64,000 bases of DNA from JADKIH01 sp031417555. Its GTDB lineage: Bacteria > Bacteroidota > Bacteroidia > AKYH767-A > 2013-40CM-41-45. The translations under genes were made by a program, and so were the position numbers. This document shows positions 25,890 to 34,446 of the stretch, in pieces. The stretch covers positions 3,299 to 67,298 of the forward strand of contig JANOVV010000009.1 of NCBI GenBank assembly GCA_031417555.1. Direction: 5' to 3'. The stretch's first letter is position 1. Every line of letters starts with the position of its first letter. The notes under the pieces are model-generated. The model saw only the letters and a list, made by a program, of their open reading frames with translations. It was not told where the DNA came from and did not search any database.

Positions 25890-27134
25890 ATGGTAAAAAC
25901 TATCTTTTGTTGCCTTATCTACTTCTTATTTTTTCTACTACTACCTGTTAAGGGTCGTAATTATTTAGTAAACCCTACTTTTAGTTCTTCAAGATTAAAC
26001 ACAATTGCTAAAAACGCTGTTGCTGGCGATAGTCTCACGTTTAAAAATGGACATTACTTGATTAACAATCTGGTAATCGAAAAACCTTTAGTTCTTATTG
26101 GAGAAAATCATCCCACGCTGGACGGTGGAAACAAATATCAAATAATTAGTATCGCTTCAGATAATGTAATTATTAACGGGTTTAAATTCATTAATACCGG
26201 ATTTTCAGATATGAATGAATTAAGCGCCATTCATATTCAGAATTCAAGAAATATTATCATAAAAAATAATATATTAGAAAATGTTTTCTTTGGTATTTAT
26301 TGTCTGAATGCTTCCCATTGCATTATTCAGGGAAATCACATCAAATCATATTCAGAACATGAACTTCAATCAGGAAATGGTATTCATTGCTGGAAATCAG
26401 ATTCAATGTACATTTCCAATAATTATATTACCGGGCAAAGGGATGGAATATATTTTGAATTTGTAACAAATTCATTCATTAAAAATAATTTTAGCGAAAA
26501 TAATTTACGATATGGATTACATTTTATGTTTTCCCATCAAAATGTATACACAGGAAATACTTTTAATTTCAATGGTGCTGGCGTGGCAGTAATGTATTCC
26601 CACAAAGTAACAATGACAGAAAATGTATTTTCTCAAAACCAAGGAGAATCGTCGTATGGAATACTTATGAAAGATATTTCTGATAGTCAAGTAGAGAAAA
26701 ATCATTTTTCAAAAAATACAATTGGAATTTATATGGAAGGCACCAGTAGAATTGAAGTAAAAAATAACACATTTGAAAGTAATGGTTGGGCTTTCAAAAT
26801 TCAGGCTAGTTGTTCAGACATAATCGTCATAAAAAATAAATTTATCGGAAACACTTTTGATGTCGCAACCAATGGGAGTTTGGTTTTAAATAAATTTATA
26901 AATAATTATTGGGATAAATACGAAGGTTATGATTTGAATAAAGACGGAATCGGTGATATTCCATACCGGCCGGTTAGCTTATACTCCATTATTGCAGAAA
27001 GAATGCCTTACAGTATTATGCTGTTTCGTAGCTTTATTGTTATGCTTTTAGAAAAAACCGAAAAAGCAGTTCCTGGTTTAACTCCTGTTGATTTAAAAGA
27101 TGATAAACCTCTGATGAAAACTATTGCATTATGA
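25890..27134 (+). CDS. nosD: NosD, periplasmic accessory protein for NosZ maturation
   Basis: 414 residues with a signal peptide (about 1-22), then a right-handed parallel beta-helix built from repeated short motifs such as NIIIKNNILENVFFGIY and HCIIQGNHI, i.e. CASH-type repeats. The C-terminal segment NNYWDKYEGYDLNKDGIGDIPYRP is a NosD hallmark. NosD acts with NosF and NosY in assembling the CuZ sulfide cluster. The stop overlaps the nosF start by four bases (ATGA), indicating coupling. A hydrophobic stretch near 370-385 could anchor it to the membrane. Confidence 0.95.
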   Translation: MVKTIFCCLIYFLFFLLLPVKGRNYLVNPTFSSSRLNTIAKNAVAGDSLTFKNGHYLINNLVIEKPLVLIGENHPTLDGGNKYQIISIASDNVIINGFKFINTGFSDMNELSAIHIQNSRNIIIKNNILENVFFGIYCLNASHCIIQGNHIKSYSEHELQSGNGIHCWKSDSMYISNNYITGQRDGIYFEFVTNSFIKNNFSENNLRYGLHFMFSHQNVYTGNTFNFNGAGVAVMYSHKVTMTENVFSQNQGESSYGILMKDISDSQVEKNHFSKNTIGIYMEGTSRIEVKNNTFESNGWAFKIQASCSDIIVIKNKFIGNTFDVATNGSLVLNKFINNYWDKYEGYDLNKDGIGDIPYRPVSLYSIIAERMPYSIMLFRSFIVMLLEKTEKAVPGLTPVDLKDDKPLMKTIAL

Positions 27135-27844
27135 TTGTAATTGAAAACCTCAATAAAAAATTTGGGAAATTAACTGCATTAAACCTGATCAATTTATCAA
27201 TTAGCGATGGAGGCTGCATTTCCTTAATTGGTCCTAATGCTTCCGGGAAAACCACATTAATAAAAACCATGCTGGGCTTGGTAATTCCTGACTCCGGTAA
27301 TATATTAATAAATGGAAAAACAATTATTGGCGAATGGAGCTATCGTACTGACATTGGATATATGCCACAAATAGGAAGATACCCCGACAACATGACAATC
27401 GGACAATTATTTGAAATGATTATTGATATACGTAAAACATCATGGGATAAATGTAATACTGATTTAATTAAAGACTTTGAAATTGAAAAAATAAACACCA
27501 AAAGACTTGGAACCCTTTCGGGAGGTACAAGACAAAAAATAAGTGCTTGTCTTGCTTTTCTTTTTAATCCTAAAATATTAATTCTGGATGAACCCACTGC
27601 AGGTTTAGATCCTGTTTCAACCGAAATTCTTAAAGAAAAAATACTTAAAGAGAAAATTAAAAATAAATTAATATTAATCACTTCACATGTCTTAAGTGAT
27701 TTGGATGATTTGGTCGATGAAGTTATTTATTTGCAGGAAGGAAAAATAAGTTTCAAAAAAAATATAGAATTAATTAAAAAAGAAACCGGGGAAGTTAAAT
27801 TATCCCGTGCTATTGCCATAGTAATGGGTTATCAAAAAGCATGA
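27131..27844 (+). CDS. nosF: NosF, ABC transporter ATP-binding protein
   Basis: 237 residues, cytoplasmic ATPase of the NosDFY complex. Walker A GPNASGKTT, Q-loop MPQIGRYP, signature LSGGTRQK, Walker B ILILDEPTAGLD and the switch His in LITSHV are all present. It overlaps nosD and nosY by four bases each, as expected for subunits made in fixed ratio. Together with NosY it powers delivery of a sulfur species or copper-site component to the periplasm for CuZ assembly. Confidence 0.95.
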   Translation: MIVIENLNKKFGKLTALNLINLSISDGGCISLIGPNASGKTTLIKTMLGLVIPDSGNILINGKTIIGEWSYRTDIGYMPQIGRYPDNMTIGQLFEMIIDIRKTSWDKCNTDLIKDFEIEKINTKRLGTLSGGTRQKISACLAFLFNPKILILDEPTAGLDPVSTEILKEKILKEKIKNKLILITSHVLSDLDDLVDEVIYLQEGKISFKKNIELIKKETGEVKLSRAIAIVMGYQKA

Positions 27845-28608
27845 CGAAAATCTTCAAATATGTTTTATTAGATATTTTAAAGAATAAAATTATTCTTTTC
27901 TATACTGCTGCTTTATTAATCATAAGCCTAAGTATTTTTAATATTTCAGAAACTACTGAGAAAGCTATTATTAGTTTACTAAATATAGAATTAATTGTGC
28001 TGCCATTAATTTGTGGAGTTTTTTCAACGATTTATTTTTATAACTCTACAGAATTTATAGAGCTACTCGTAGCTCAACCTTTAAAAAGAAAAATAATTTT
28101 CAGAAGCATTCTTTCAGGCCTTGTCACAGCATTAAGTTTAGCTTTCATTATTGGAACAGGAATACCGCTAATACTTTATTCCAGCGATAAAACCAGTTTG
28201 ATTTTCCTTTTATCGGGAATTGCATTAACGGCGTGTTTCACAGCTTTTGCATTAGTTGCTGCTGTCTTTACAAAGGACAAAGCAAAGGGCATAGGTGTAA
28301 CAATTTTGTTATGGTTTTACTTTACTTTAATTTATGATGGAATAATTTTATTCCTCCTTTTCCAATTCAGTGATTATCCTATAGAAAAATACATGATAAC
28401 CATGTCGTGCCTGAATCCAATTGACCTGGTCAGGATACTAATTCTGTTAAAAATCGACATCGCTGCAATATTAGGTTATACCGGTGCGATCTTCAAAGAT
28501 TTTTTCGGAAACACAGGAGGAACAATTCTTTCAGGAAGTATTCTTTTAAGTTGGTTTGTGATACCAGCATGGATTGCTTTGAGAAAATTTAATAGGAAAG
28601 ATCTTTAA
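27841..28608 (+). CDS. nosY: NosY, ABC-type membrane permease for NosZ maturation
   Basis: 255 residues with six hydrophobic helices spread over the length (near 15-35, 48-68, 95-115, 125-148, 155-178, 230-250). It has the ABC-2 permease layout and directly follows the NosF ATPase with a four-base overlap. Membrane subunit of NosDFY. It ends the nos transcript; the regulator gene converges on it 105 bases later. No NosR or NosX is present, as in many clade II clusters. Confidence 0.93.
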   Translation: MTKIFKYVLLDILKNKIILFYTAALLIISLSIFNISETTEKAIISLLNIELIVLPLICGVFSTIYFYNSTEFIELLVAQPLKRKIIFRSILSGLVTALSLAFIIGTGIPLILYSSDKTSLIFLLSGIALTACFTAFALVAAVFTKDKAKGIGVTILLWFYFTLIYDGIILFLLFQFSDYPIEKYMITMSCLNPIDLVRILILLKIDIAAILGYTGAIFKDFFGNTGGTILSGSILLSWFVIPAWIALRKFNRKDL

Positions 28609-28713
28609 AATCAAATTACAAAAAATTAAATATTCGAACAATATGAATCATTGATAGAATATTCCAACATTTATTTATTCTTGCTTTTAACTTTTTCTAT
28701 TGAAAAAATAATT

Positions 28714-29772
28714 TCAGTTTCTTAATTGCGAAAGTTTTTCAAAATTTATTAAAGAAATTAATCCGCCTTTTATCTCGATCAGTTTTTCTTCCTTAAAATC
28801 ACTTAATGTTCTAATTGTTGTTTCAGTTGCTGTTCCGGAAAGATTTGCCAAATCTTCCCGTGAAATATTAATACTGAAATTTTCATTATTGTCTTTCTTA
28901 TATCGGTTATACAAAGCAACCAATGCATCAGCAACCCTTTTTCTAACTGAATTGTAAGCAAGTTTAACAAGTTGCTCTTCTTTTTCCGCAAGATTATCTG
29001 AAAGCATTTTTATAAATTTTCTCGAAACCTGAGAATTTTGAAATAGAAGCGAATAGAAATCTTCCTTAGGAATAAAACACACTTCACATTCATCTAACGC
29101 TTCGGCAGTTTCAGAATATTTTGATTCATCCATTAATGCCAGGTAACCGAAAAAATCACCTTCTTTATAAAGGTCTGTTATAAATTCTTTACCCATTTCA
29201 TGGGTCTTGAATATTTTCACTTTCCCGCTATTTAAGAAATAAATACCCTTCGGAAAAGAACCTTCTTTATAAATACTTTCATGTTTTTTAAATTTATGAA
29301 TTTCTCGGTTATCTGAAAGTTTTTTCAAATCTTCTATTCCCTTAGCACCTTTAATAAATTCATTAAGGCCATCAATATTTTTTGAAAATTCTTTTCTGAT
29401 TAAATCAGCTTTTTTAAGTCGGCTTTCGATTGCATTGAGTAATTCAATGTCATCAAATGGTTTTGTTAAATAATCGTCTGCTCCCATTTCCATTCCTTTT
29501 CGCATATCACTACGTTCCGCTTTGGCAGTAAGAAATATGAATGGAATATTTTCGGTCTCTGTATTTTTTGAAAGCAAATGAAGTACACCATAACCATCCA
29601 AAATTGGCATCATGATGTCACAAATTATCAAATCCGGTTTTTCTTTTTGAGCAAGTTCTACTCCTTCTTTTCCATTCTTTGCTGTAAAAACATTGTAATT
29701 TGCTAATTCAAGAATTTCAGCGGTATTTTCCCGCATATCATTATTATCCTCTATTAAAAGTATTTTTTTCAT
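28714..29772 (-). CDS. Response regulator with receiver, cNMP-type sensor and Crp/Fnr helix-turn-helix
   Basis: 352 residues. Receiver domain 1-120 has acidic pocket IEDN, phospho-Asp52 in ICDIMMPILDG and Lys in DDYLTKPFD. A cyclic-nucleotide-binding-type beta barrel spans about 150-265 (YKEGSFPKGIYFLNSGKVKIF, GDFFGYLALM). A Crp-family HTH covers about 285-345. The recognition helix reads TETTIRTL: Glu317 and Arg321 correspond to the Glu and Arg that read the TGA half-site in Crp and Fnr, while Ile320 replaces the Fnr Ser that reads the outer T. No Cys cluster for iron-sulfur sensing is present. Its start overlaps the kinase stop by four bases, so the two form a pair. It likely binds the ATGAT-N4-ATCAT sites found in this window. 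Confidence 0.92.
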   Translation of the reverse strand: MKKILLIEDNNDMRENTAEILELANYNVFTAKNGKEGVELAQKEKPDLIICDIMMPILDGYGVLHLLSKNTETENIPFIFLTAKAERSDMRKGMEMGADDYLTKPFDDIELLNAIESRLKKADLIRKEFSKNIDGLNEFIKGAKGIEDLKKLSDNREIHKFKKHESIYKEGSFPKGIYFLNSGKVKIFKTHEMGKEFITDLYKEGDFFGYLALMDESKYSETAEALDECEVCFIPKEDFYSLLFQNSQVSRKFIKMLSDNLAEKEEQLVKLAYNSVRKRVADALVALYNRYKKDNNENFSINISREDLANLSGTATETTIRTLSDFKEEKLIEIKGGLISLINFEKLSQLRN

Positions 29773-30992
29773 TGCTTAAATTTTATTAAAAATGTAGTGC
29801 CTTTCATTTCTTCGCTTTTAAATTCAATTTTTCCCTCCATAAGTTCAGCATATTTTGCAACAATATTTAATCCTAATCCTGTTCCTTGAATATGAGTTGC
29901 ATTACGACCTCTGAAAAATCTCTCAAAAAGATGTTTTTGATCTTCCGGAGAAATTCCAATACCAAAATCCTGAACAACTATACTAATTTTTGAATCAAAA
30001 CATTCTGTTTTTATAATTACGGGCTTCCCTTCAGGAGCAAACTTGATTGCATTAGAAATCAAATTAAATAAAATATTTTTTAACAACTTTTTATCCAAGA
30101 AAACATTGGTTTTTCCAACTGACTCATACATTAATTTCTGCCCCTCTTTTGCAAGTGGTTGTATTTCCAAAATAATTTCAGAAATATAACCGGCAATATC
30201 AAATTCTTCAGGTACACATAGAACTTTTCCTTCTTCCAATTTACTTACGGAAAGAAAATCATTTAAAATATCGGTTAAGTCGCTAATGGCAGATTTAATC
30301 CGGCTGATGTGTTTTTTCTGTTTATCTTTTTCATTTAATTCTCCGTATTTTGTCACCAATGAAAGTGATGACATTATAGTTGCCAAAGGTGTACGAAATT
30401 CGTGAGAGGCCATCGAAACAAAACGGGATTTTAATTCATTCAATTCTCTTTCCTTTTCAAGTGCTTCATTCAAATCATTCTGAGTCCTTTCAAGTTCTGC
30501 AACAGCTTCTTCCAGAACTAGTGTTCTGTTCTTAACTTGTTTTTCAAGATCTGCCGAATAATTTTTAAAATCATCTTCCGCTTTTTTTCGAAGAGTAATA
30601 TCAACAATAAAAGCAATAACAAATTTACCATCACTACTATTATAAGGGCTTAAACTAATTTCGATTGGAAATTCTGTGCCATCCTTTCTTAATCCAAAAA
30701 GTTCCAATCCAATACCCATCGATCTGGCATGTGGGTTTTTATGAAATCTCGAACGGTGTTCCTGATGATTCTTTTCATGTCTTTGAGGAACAAGAATTTC
30801 AATCTTTTTTCCCAAGAGTTCATTATCATCATAACCAAATAGTTTTTCTGCACTAGGATTAATGCGTACAATAAACCCTTTATCATCAATCACGAGAATA
30901 CCCTCCGTGGCATAAAAGAAAAGGGCTGAATTGCCTTCATTACCATCCATAGCTTCAAAAATTAATAAATTTTCCTCGGCTAAGTTAGTCAT
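29769..30992 (-). CDS. PAS-domain sensor histidine kinase
   Basis: 407 residues, no membrane helix, so cytoplasmic. A PAS domain covers about 22-140; a coiled coil leads to HisKA with FVSMASHEFRTPLATIMSS and the HATPase domain (NLISNAIKFAP, DFGIGI, GTGLGLNIVAKYAE). In the PAS domain, His76 (KNHQEHRSRF) aligns with the heme-ligand His of FixL, but Leu occupies the position of the FixL distal Arg. This His is common in related PAS domains without heme, so gas sensing is only a possibility. It is co-translated with the Crp-type response regulator and is its obvious partner. Confidence 0.92.
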   Translation of the reverse strand: MTNLAEENLLIFEAMDGNEGNSALFFYATEGILVIDDKGFIVRINPSAEKLFGYDDNELLGKKIEILVPQRHEKNHQEHRSRFHKNPHARSMGIGLELFGLRKDGTEFPIEISLSPYNSSDGKFVIAFIVDITLRKKAEDDFKNYSADLEKQVKNRTLVLEEAVAELERTQNDLNEALEKERELNELKSRFVSMASHEFRTPLATIMSSLSLVTKYGELNEKDKQKKHISRIKSAISDLTDILNDFLSVSKLEEGKVLCVPEEFDIAGYISEIILEIQPLAKEGQKLMYESVGKTNVFLDKKLLKNILFNLISNAIKFAPEGKPVIIKTECFDSKISIVVQDFGIGISPEDQKHLFERFFRGRNATHIQGTGLGLNIVAKYAELMEGKIEFKSEEMKGTTFLIKFKQ

Positions 30993-31006
30993 TTGATTTC
31001 TATCAA
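30993..31006 (-). promoter_or_regulatory. Fnr-consensus palindrome at the start of the sensor kinase gene
   Basis: TTGATTTCTATCAA matches the Escherichia coli Fnr consensus TTGAT-N4-ATCAA exactly. It is immediately upstream of the kinase ATG (30992) and overlaps the predicted -7 element TACTTTTG (31011-31004). Binding here would block transcription, so it could give autorepression. Confidence 0.45.
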
Positions 31007-31046
31007 AAGTAATTTAACCCATAGCTTCTAGTATGACCATTATCAT
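31004..31046 (-). promoter_or_regulatory. Predicted promoter and upstream operator of the kinase/regulator pair
   Basis: Minus-strand -7 element TACTTTTG (31011-31004) with a palindrome ATGACCATTATCAT at 31033-31046 (one mismatch to TGAT-N4-ATCA). The centre lies 28.5 bases from the -7 T, one base closer than at nos and hemA. The leader would be only about 5 bases. Confidence 0.45.
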
Positions 31047-31179
31047 ATCAACAAATGATGTTTCTCATAAATACTAAATATCTTAAAATCAATTTTGGAT
31101 ATTCGGATAAAAATCTATACTATTATCAAATAGGATTATCAAATATATTTTAAAATAATAATTCACCAGGGAATTCCCA

Positions 31180-32031
31180 ATGAAGACAACTTTAGTTAAA
31201 AAATCATCCGGCGAAATAGTACCTTTTTCTTCGGATAAATTAAAAAAATCATTACAACATTCAGGTGCAAATGAAGAAACAATAAATACGATCATTAATA
31301 AAATTGAAAAAATTCTCTATGAAGGGATTTCGACAAAAAATATTTACCGCAACGCTTTCAATTTATTAAAAACTTTATCTAAACCATTTGCAGCAAAATA
31401 TAAATTAAAACAAGCAATAATGGAGCTTGGGCCGTCAGGTTTTCCATTTGAAAAATACTATGCAGAAATATTAAAATACCAGGGATTCAAAACTTCAGTT
31501 GGTGAATTCGTTAAAGGAAAATGTGTGATACATGAAGTCGATATCGTTGCTATAAAGACTGACAAATATTGTATGATCGAATGTAAATACCACAATACGC
31601 CGGGAATAAATAGTGACGTAAAAATCCCACTTTATATTCATTCACGCTTTAAAGATATTGAAAATGAATGGTTAAAATTGCCCGAACATAAAAACAAAGT
31701 CCATCAAGGATGGGTAGTAACGAATACAAAATTCACCTCAGATGCAATTCAATATGGGAATTGTATAGGCCTAAATTTAATTAGTTGGGATTATCCAATT
31801 CTCGCAGGGTTACGTGAACAAATTGATCAATCAGGTTTATATCCCATAACTTGCCTGCTTTCAATAACTCAATCAGAAAAACAAATGCTTCTTGAAAATA
31901 AAATAGTCTTATGCAAAGAAATAAATAATAACCCGGAATTACTTTCACTGGCCAAAATTAATTCAAAAAGACGCACTTCAATTCTTAATGAAGCAAATTC
32001 TTTATGCAAAAAAGATACAATTATTTCATAA
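31180..32031 (+). CDS. ATP-cone protein with Mrr-like nuclease domain
   Basis: 283 residues. Residues 1-90 are an ATP-cone (TLVKKSSGEIVPFSSDKLKKSL and the following helices), the nucleotide-sensing domain known from ribonucleotide reductases and NrdR. Residues about 92-195 resemble the PD-(D/E)xK fold of Mrr-type endonucleases: FPFEKYYAEILKYQGF, then HEVDIVAI as the Asp strand and CMIECKYHN as the ExK strand. A further ~90 residues are helical. The putative catalytic residues are present, so nucleic-acid cleavage controlled by nucleotide binding is plausible but unproven. It heads a co-directional set with a beta-CASP protein, a USP and a CoA-transferase, which argues for stress physiology rather than classical restriction. 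Confidence 0.75.
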   Translation: MKTTLVKKSSGEIVPFSSDKLKKSLQHSGANEETINTIINKIEKILYEGISTKNIYRNAFNLLKTLSKPFAAKYKLKQAIMELGPSGFPFEKYYAEILKYQGFKTSVGEFVKGKCVIHEVDIVAIKTDKYCMIECKYHNTPGINSDVKIPLYIHSRFKDIENEWLKLPEHKNKVHQGWVVTNTKFTSDAIQYGNCIGLNLISWDYPILAGLREQIDQSGLYPITCLLSITQSEKQMLLENKIVLCKEINNNPELLSLAKINSKRRTSILNEANSLCKKDTIIS

Positions 32032-32109
32032 ATATATTATCATTTAAAATAAATTAGTACCACTGACGCAACTAATTTTATTAATATAACATTGAAAGCT
32101 TTATAAAAA

Positions 32110-33489
32110 ATGGAAAATAATCAAAAAATAAAAATCACATTTCTAGGGGCTTCAGGTACTGTTACCGGCTCAAAATATTTACTTACCGTTTTTGGAAAAA
32201 ATATTCTTGTTGATTGCGGACTTTTTCAAGGATTAAAAAAATTACGTCTTTTAAATTGGGAAAAATTACCGATTGAAAGCAGCAAAATCGATATTGTACT
32301 TCTTACACATGGCCATCTAGATCATGTTGGTTTTCTACCCCTTCTTGTAAAAACAGGATTCACAGGTAAAATATTTGCCACCGGACCTACAATAGAAATC
32401 GCCAACATTATACTTCGTGATAGTGCAAGAATTCAGGAAGAAGATGCTGATAGAGCCAATGAAGAAGGTTTTTCAAAACACAAACCAGCTAAACCTCTTT
32501 ACAACTCAAAAGATGTAGAGAAAACTATTCCACACTTTGAATCTCAACCATTAAATAAATGGATAATTATTTACGAAAATATTTCTCTTCGCTTTAGATA
32601 TGTAGGACATATAATTGGAGCAACATTTATTGAATTAAAAATAGGAAATAAACTATTTGTCTTTTCCGGAGACATTGGCAGAGAAAATGACCTGCTAATG
32701 TTTCCGCCCGAAAAACCGGAGCATGCCGATGTTCTCTTTATTGAATCAACCTATGGAAATAGAATCCATCCTGAGAATATGGAAAAAACTCTTATTGATG
32801 CAATTTCCAATGCTGCGAAAAATAATGGAACCATAATAATACCAAGTTTTGCCGTTGAACGTACTCAATTGCTAATGTATATATTATGGAATCTAAGAAA
32901 GAAAAATGCCATTCCCCTTATTCCTGTGTACATGGATAGTCCAATGGGGAAAAATGCTCTTGAAGTTTTTCATCATAACCTCGAATGGCATAAACTTTCG
33001 ATAGAAGATTGTAACGAAATGTGTAAAGATATTATAAGCATTCAAACCATTCAGGAAACATGGAAACTGGTTAAGGACAAAAATTCAAAAATTGTTATCG
33101 CCGGCGGCGGAATGGCTTCAGGTGGAAGAGTCTTAGTTTATTTTCAAAATTATCTCGGTGACCCGAGAGCAAGTATTCTTTTAGTTGGATATCAATCCGA
33201 AGGAACACGAGGAAGAAGTTTACTTGAAGGAGCTACTGAATTAAAATTATTTGGTAAATTATATCCTGTAAAAGCTAAGACTATAAATATCGGCGGACTA
33301 TCAGCGCACGCTGATCAACGTGAACTTATTAATTGGCTGAATAAAATTTCCAACAAACCTGAAGAAATCTTTATTATTCATGGCGAAAAAGATGGAGCTG
33401 AAGGTTTAAAAAATAAAATAAAAGAAGTATATAACTGGAATTGTCAGATTCCACAATTAAATCAGGTTTTTGAAATCAATATAGATTGA
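32110..33489 (+). CDS. Metallo-beta-lactamase/beta-CASP RNase-like protein
   Basis: 459 residues of the CPSF73-like family. The metal-binding LLTHGHLDHVG, SGDIGREND, the beta-CASP insertion starting near IESTYGNRIHPEN, GGGMASGGRVLVYFQN, and the C-terminal RNA-specificity segment GLSAHADQREL with FIIHGEKDGAEGL are all visible. Such enzymes cleave RNA; the physiological substrates of this bacterial group are not known. It follows the ATP-cone/nuclease gene by 78 bases and precedes a USP by 108 bases. All metal ligands appear intact. Confidence 0.88.
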   Translation: MENNQKIKITFLGASGTVTGSKYLLTVFGKNILVDCGLFQGLKKLRLLNWEKLPIESSKIDIVLLTHGHLDHVGFLPLLVKTGFTGKIFATGPTIEIANIILRDSARIQEEDADRANEEGFSKHKPAKPLYNSKDVEKTIPHFESQPLNKWIIIYENISLRFRYVGHIIGATFIELKIGNKLFVFSGDIGRENDLLMFPPEKPEHADVLFIESTYGNRIHPENMEKTLIDAISNAAKNNGTIIIPSFAVERTQLLMYILWNLRKKNAIPLIPVYMDSPMGKNALEVFHHNLEWHKLSIEDCNEMCKDIISIQTIQETWKLVKDKNSKIVIAGGGMASGGRVLVYFQNYLGDPRASILLVGYQSEGTRGRSLLEGATELKLFGKLYPVKAKTINIGGLSAHADQRELINWLNKISNKPEEIFIIHGEKDGAEGLKNKIKEVYNWNCQIPQLNQVFEINID

Positions 33490-33597
33490 ATTTTATTTGA
33501 TGTGTTTCTTAAAAATTAAAAGAATAGTAAAATAGTTACTTAAAATTAATAGTAAATAAATAAAATAGAAATTATAATTCAAAATAATATTAAAAAA

Positions 33598-34428
33598 ATG
33601 AAAACAATTCTGGTACCTACTGATTTTTCAAAATGCGCAGATAACGCAGTAAATTATGCAATGAAATTTGCAAGTAAATTCAACTCAAAAATAATTCTAC
33701 ATAATTCAACTCATTTACCAACATTAACAGTTGAAGTACCTTTTGAGGAAATCAATGAAGAAAAATTGCTTGCTGAGAATAAAAATAATATGAATTTTTA
33801 TCTTCAAAATGAAATAATAAAAAATAACAACCTGGTTATTGAAAATAATGTAAGCTTTGGTTTTGCTGTAGATAATATCATATCTCTGGCTAAAGAAAAT
33901 AAAGCAAATATTATTATTATGGGAACTAAAGGTGCCAGTAACCTTGAAGGCTTACTTTTAGGAAGCATTGCTACTTCCGTCATGGAAAAAGCAACGTGTC
34001 CGGTTCTTGTTATTCCACAAAATGCTGCGTTTAACGATATCAAAAAAATAGTTTTTGCAACCGATTACCATAAAAACGATATTGAATCTATTCAGTTTCT
34101 TTCAACTATTGCATCTAAATTTAATACTGAAATATTAGTTATTCATGAATCTGCTGTAACACTTACCGATAACCTTGAAAGAGATCTCTTTGAAATATTC
34201 AAAAAAGAAGTTCTTGAAAAGATTTCTTACAAAAATATTTCATTTAAATTTATTATTGGTTATAGTATTTCAAAAGATCTAAATTTAATATTAGAAGAAG
34301 AACATGCTGACCTGCTAGCAATCTCTACTAGGAAAAAAAATATTTTTACCAAACTTTTTGATAGAAGCCTGACTAAGCTAATTACTCATCATACAAAAAT
34401 TCCTGTAATTGCTTTTCATGCTAAATAA
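33598..34428 (+). CDS. Universal stress protein, two USP domains
   Basis: 276 residues made of tandem USP domains. The first (1-142) keeps the ATP-binding motif G-x2-G-x9-G-S as MGTKGASNLEGLLLGS; the second (about 150-276) has lost it (STRKKNIFTKLFDRS) and probably does not bind ATP. Two-domain USPs with one degenerate half are common. Function is generally survival under stress or low oxygen; no enzyme activity can be claimed. It is 18 bases before an acetyl-CoA hydrolase/transferase gene, so the two are likely co-transcribed. Two paralogues are in this window (36136 and 50919). Confidence 0.9.
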   Translation: MKTILVPTDFSKCADNAVNYAMKFASKFNSKIILHNSTHLPTLTVEVPFEEINEEKLLAENKNNMNFYLQNEIIKNNNLVIENNVSFGFAVDNIISLAKENKANIIIMGTKGASNLEGLLLGSIATSVMEKATCPVLVIPQNAAFNDIKKIVFATDYHKNDIESIQFLSTIASKFNTEILVIHESAVTLTDNLERDLFEIFKKEVLEKISYKNISFKFIIGYSISKDLNLILEEEHADLLAISTRKKNIFTKLFDRSLTKLITHHTKIPVIAFHAK

Positions 34429-34446
34429 TTTAGAAATATATAATCC

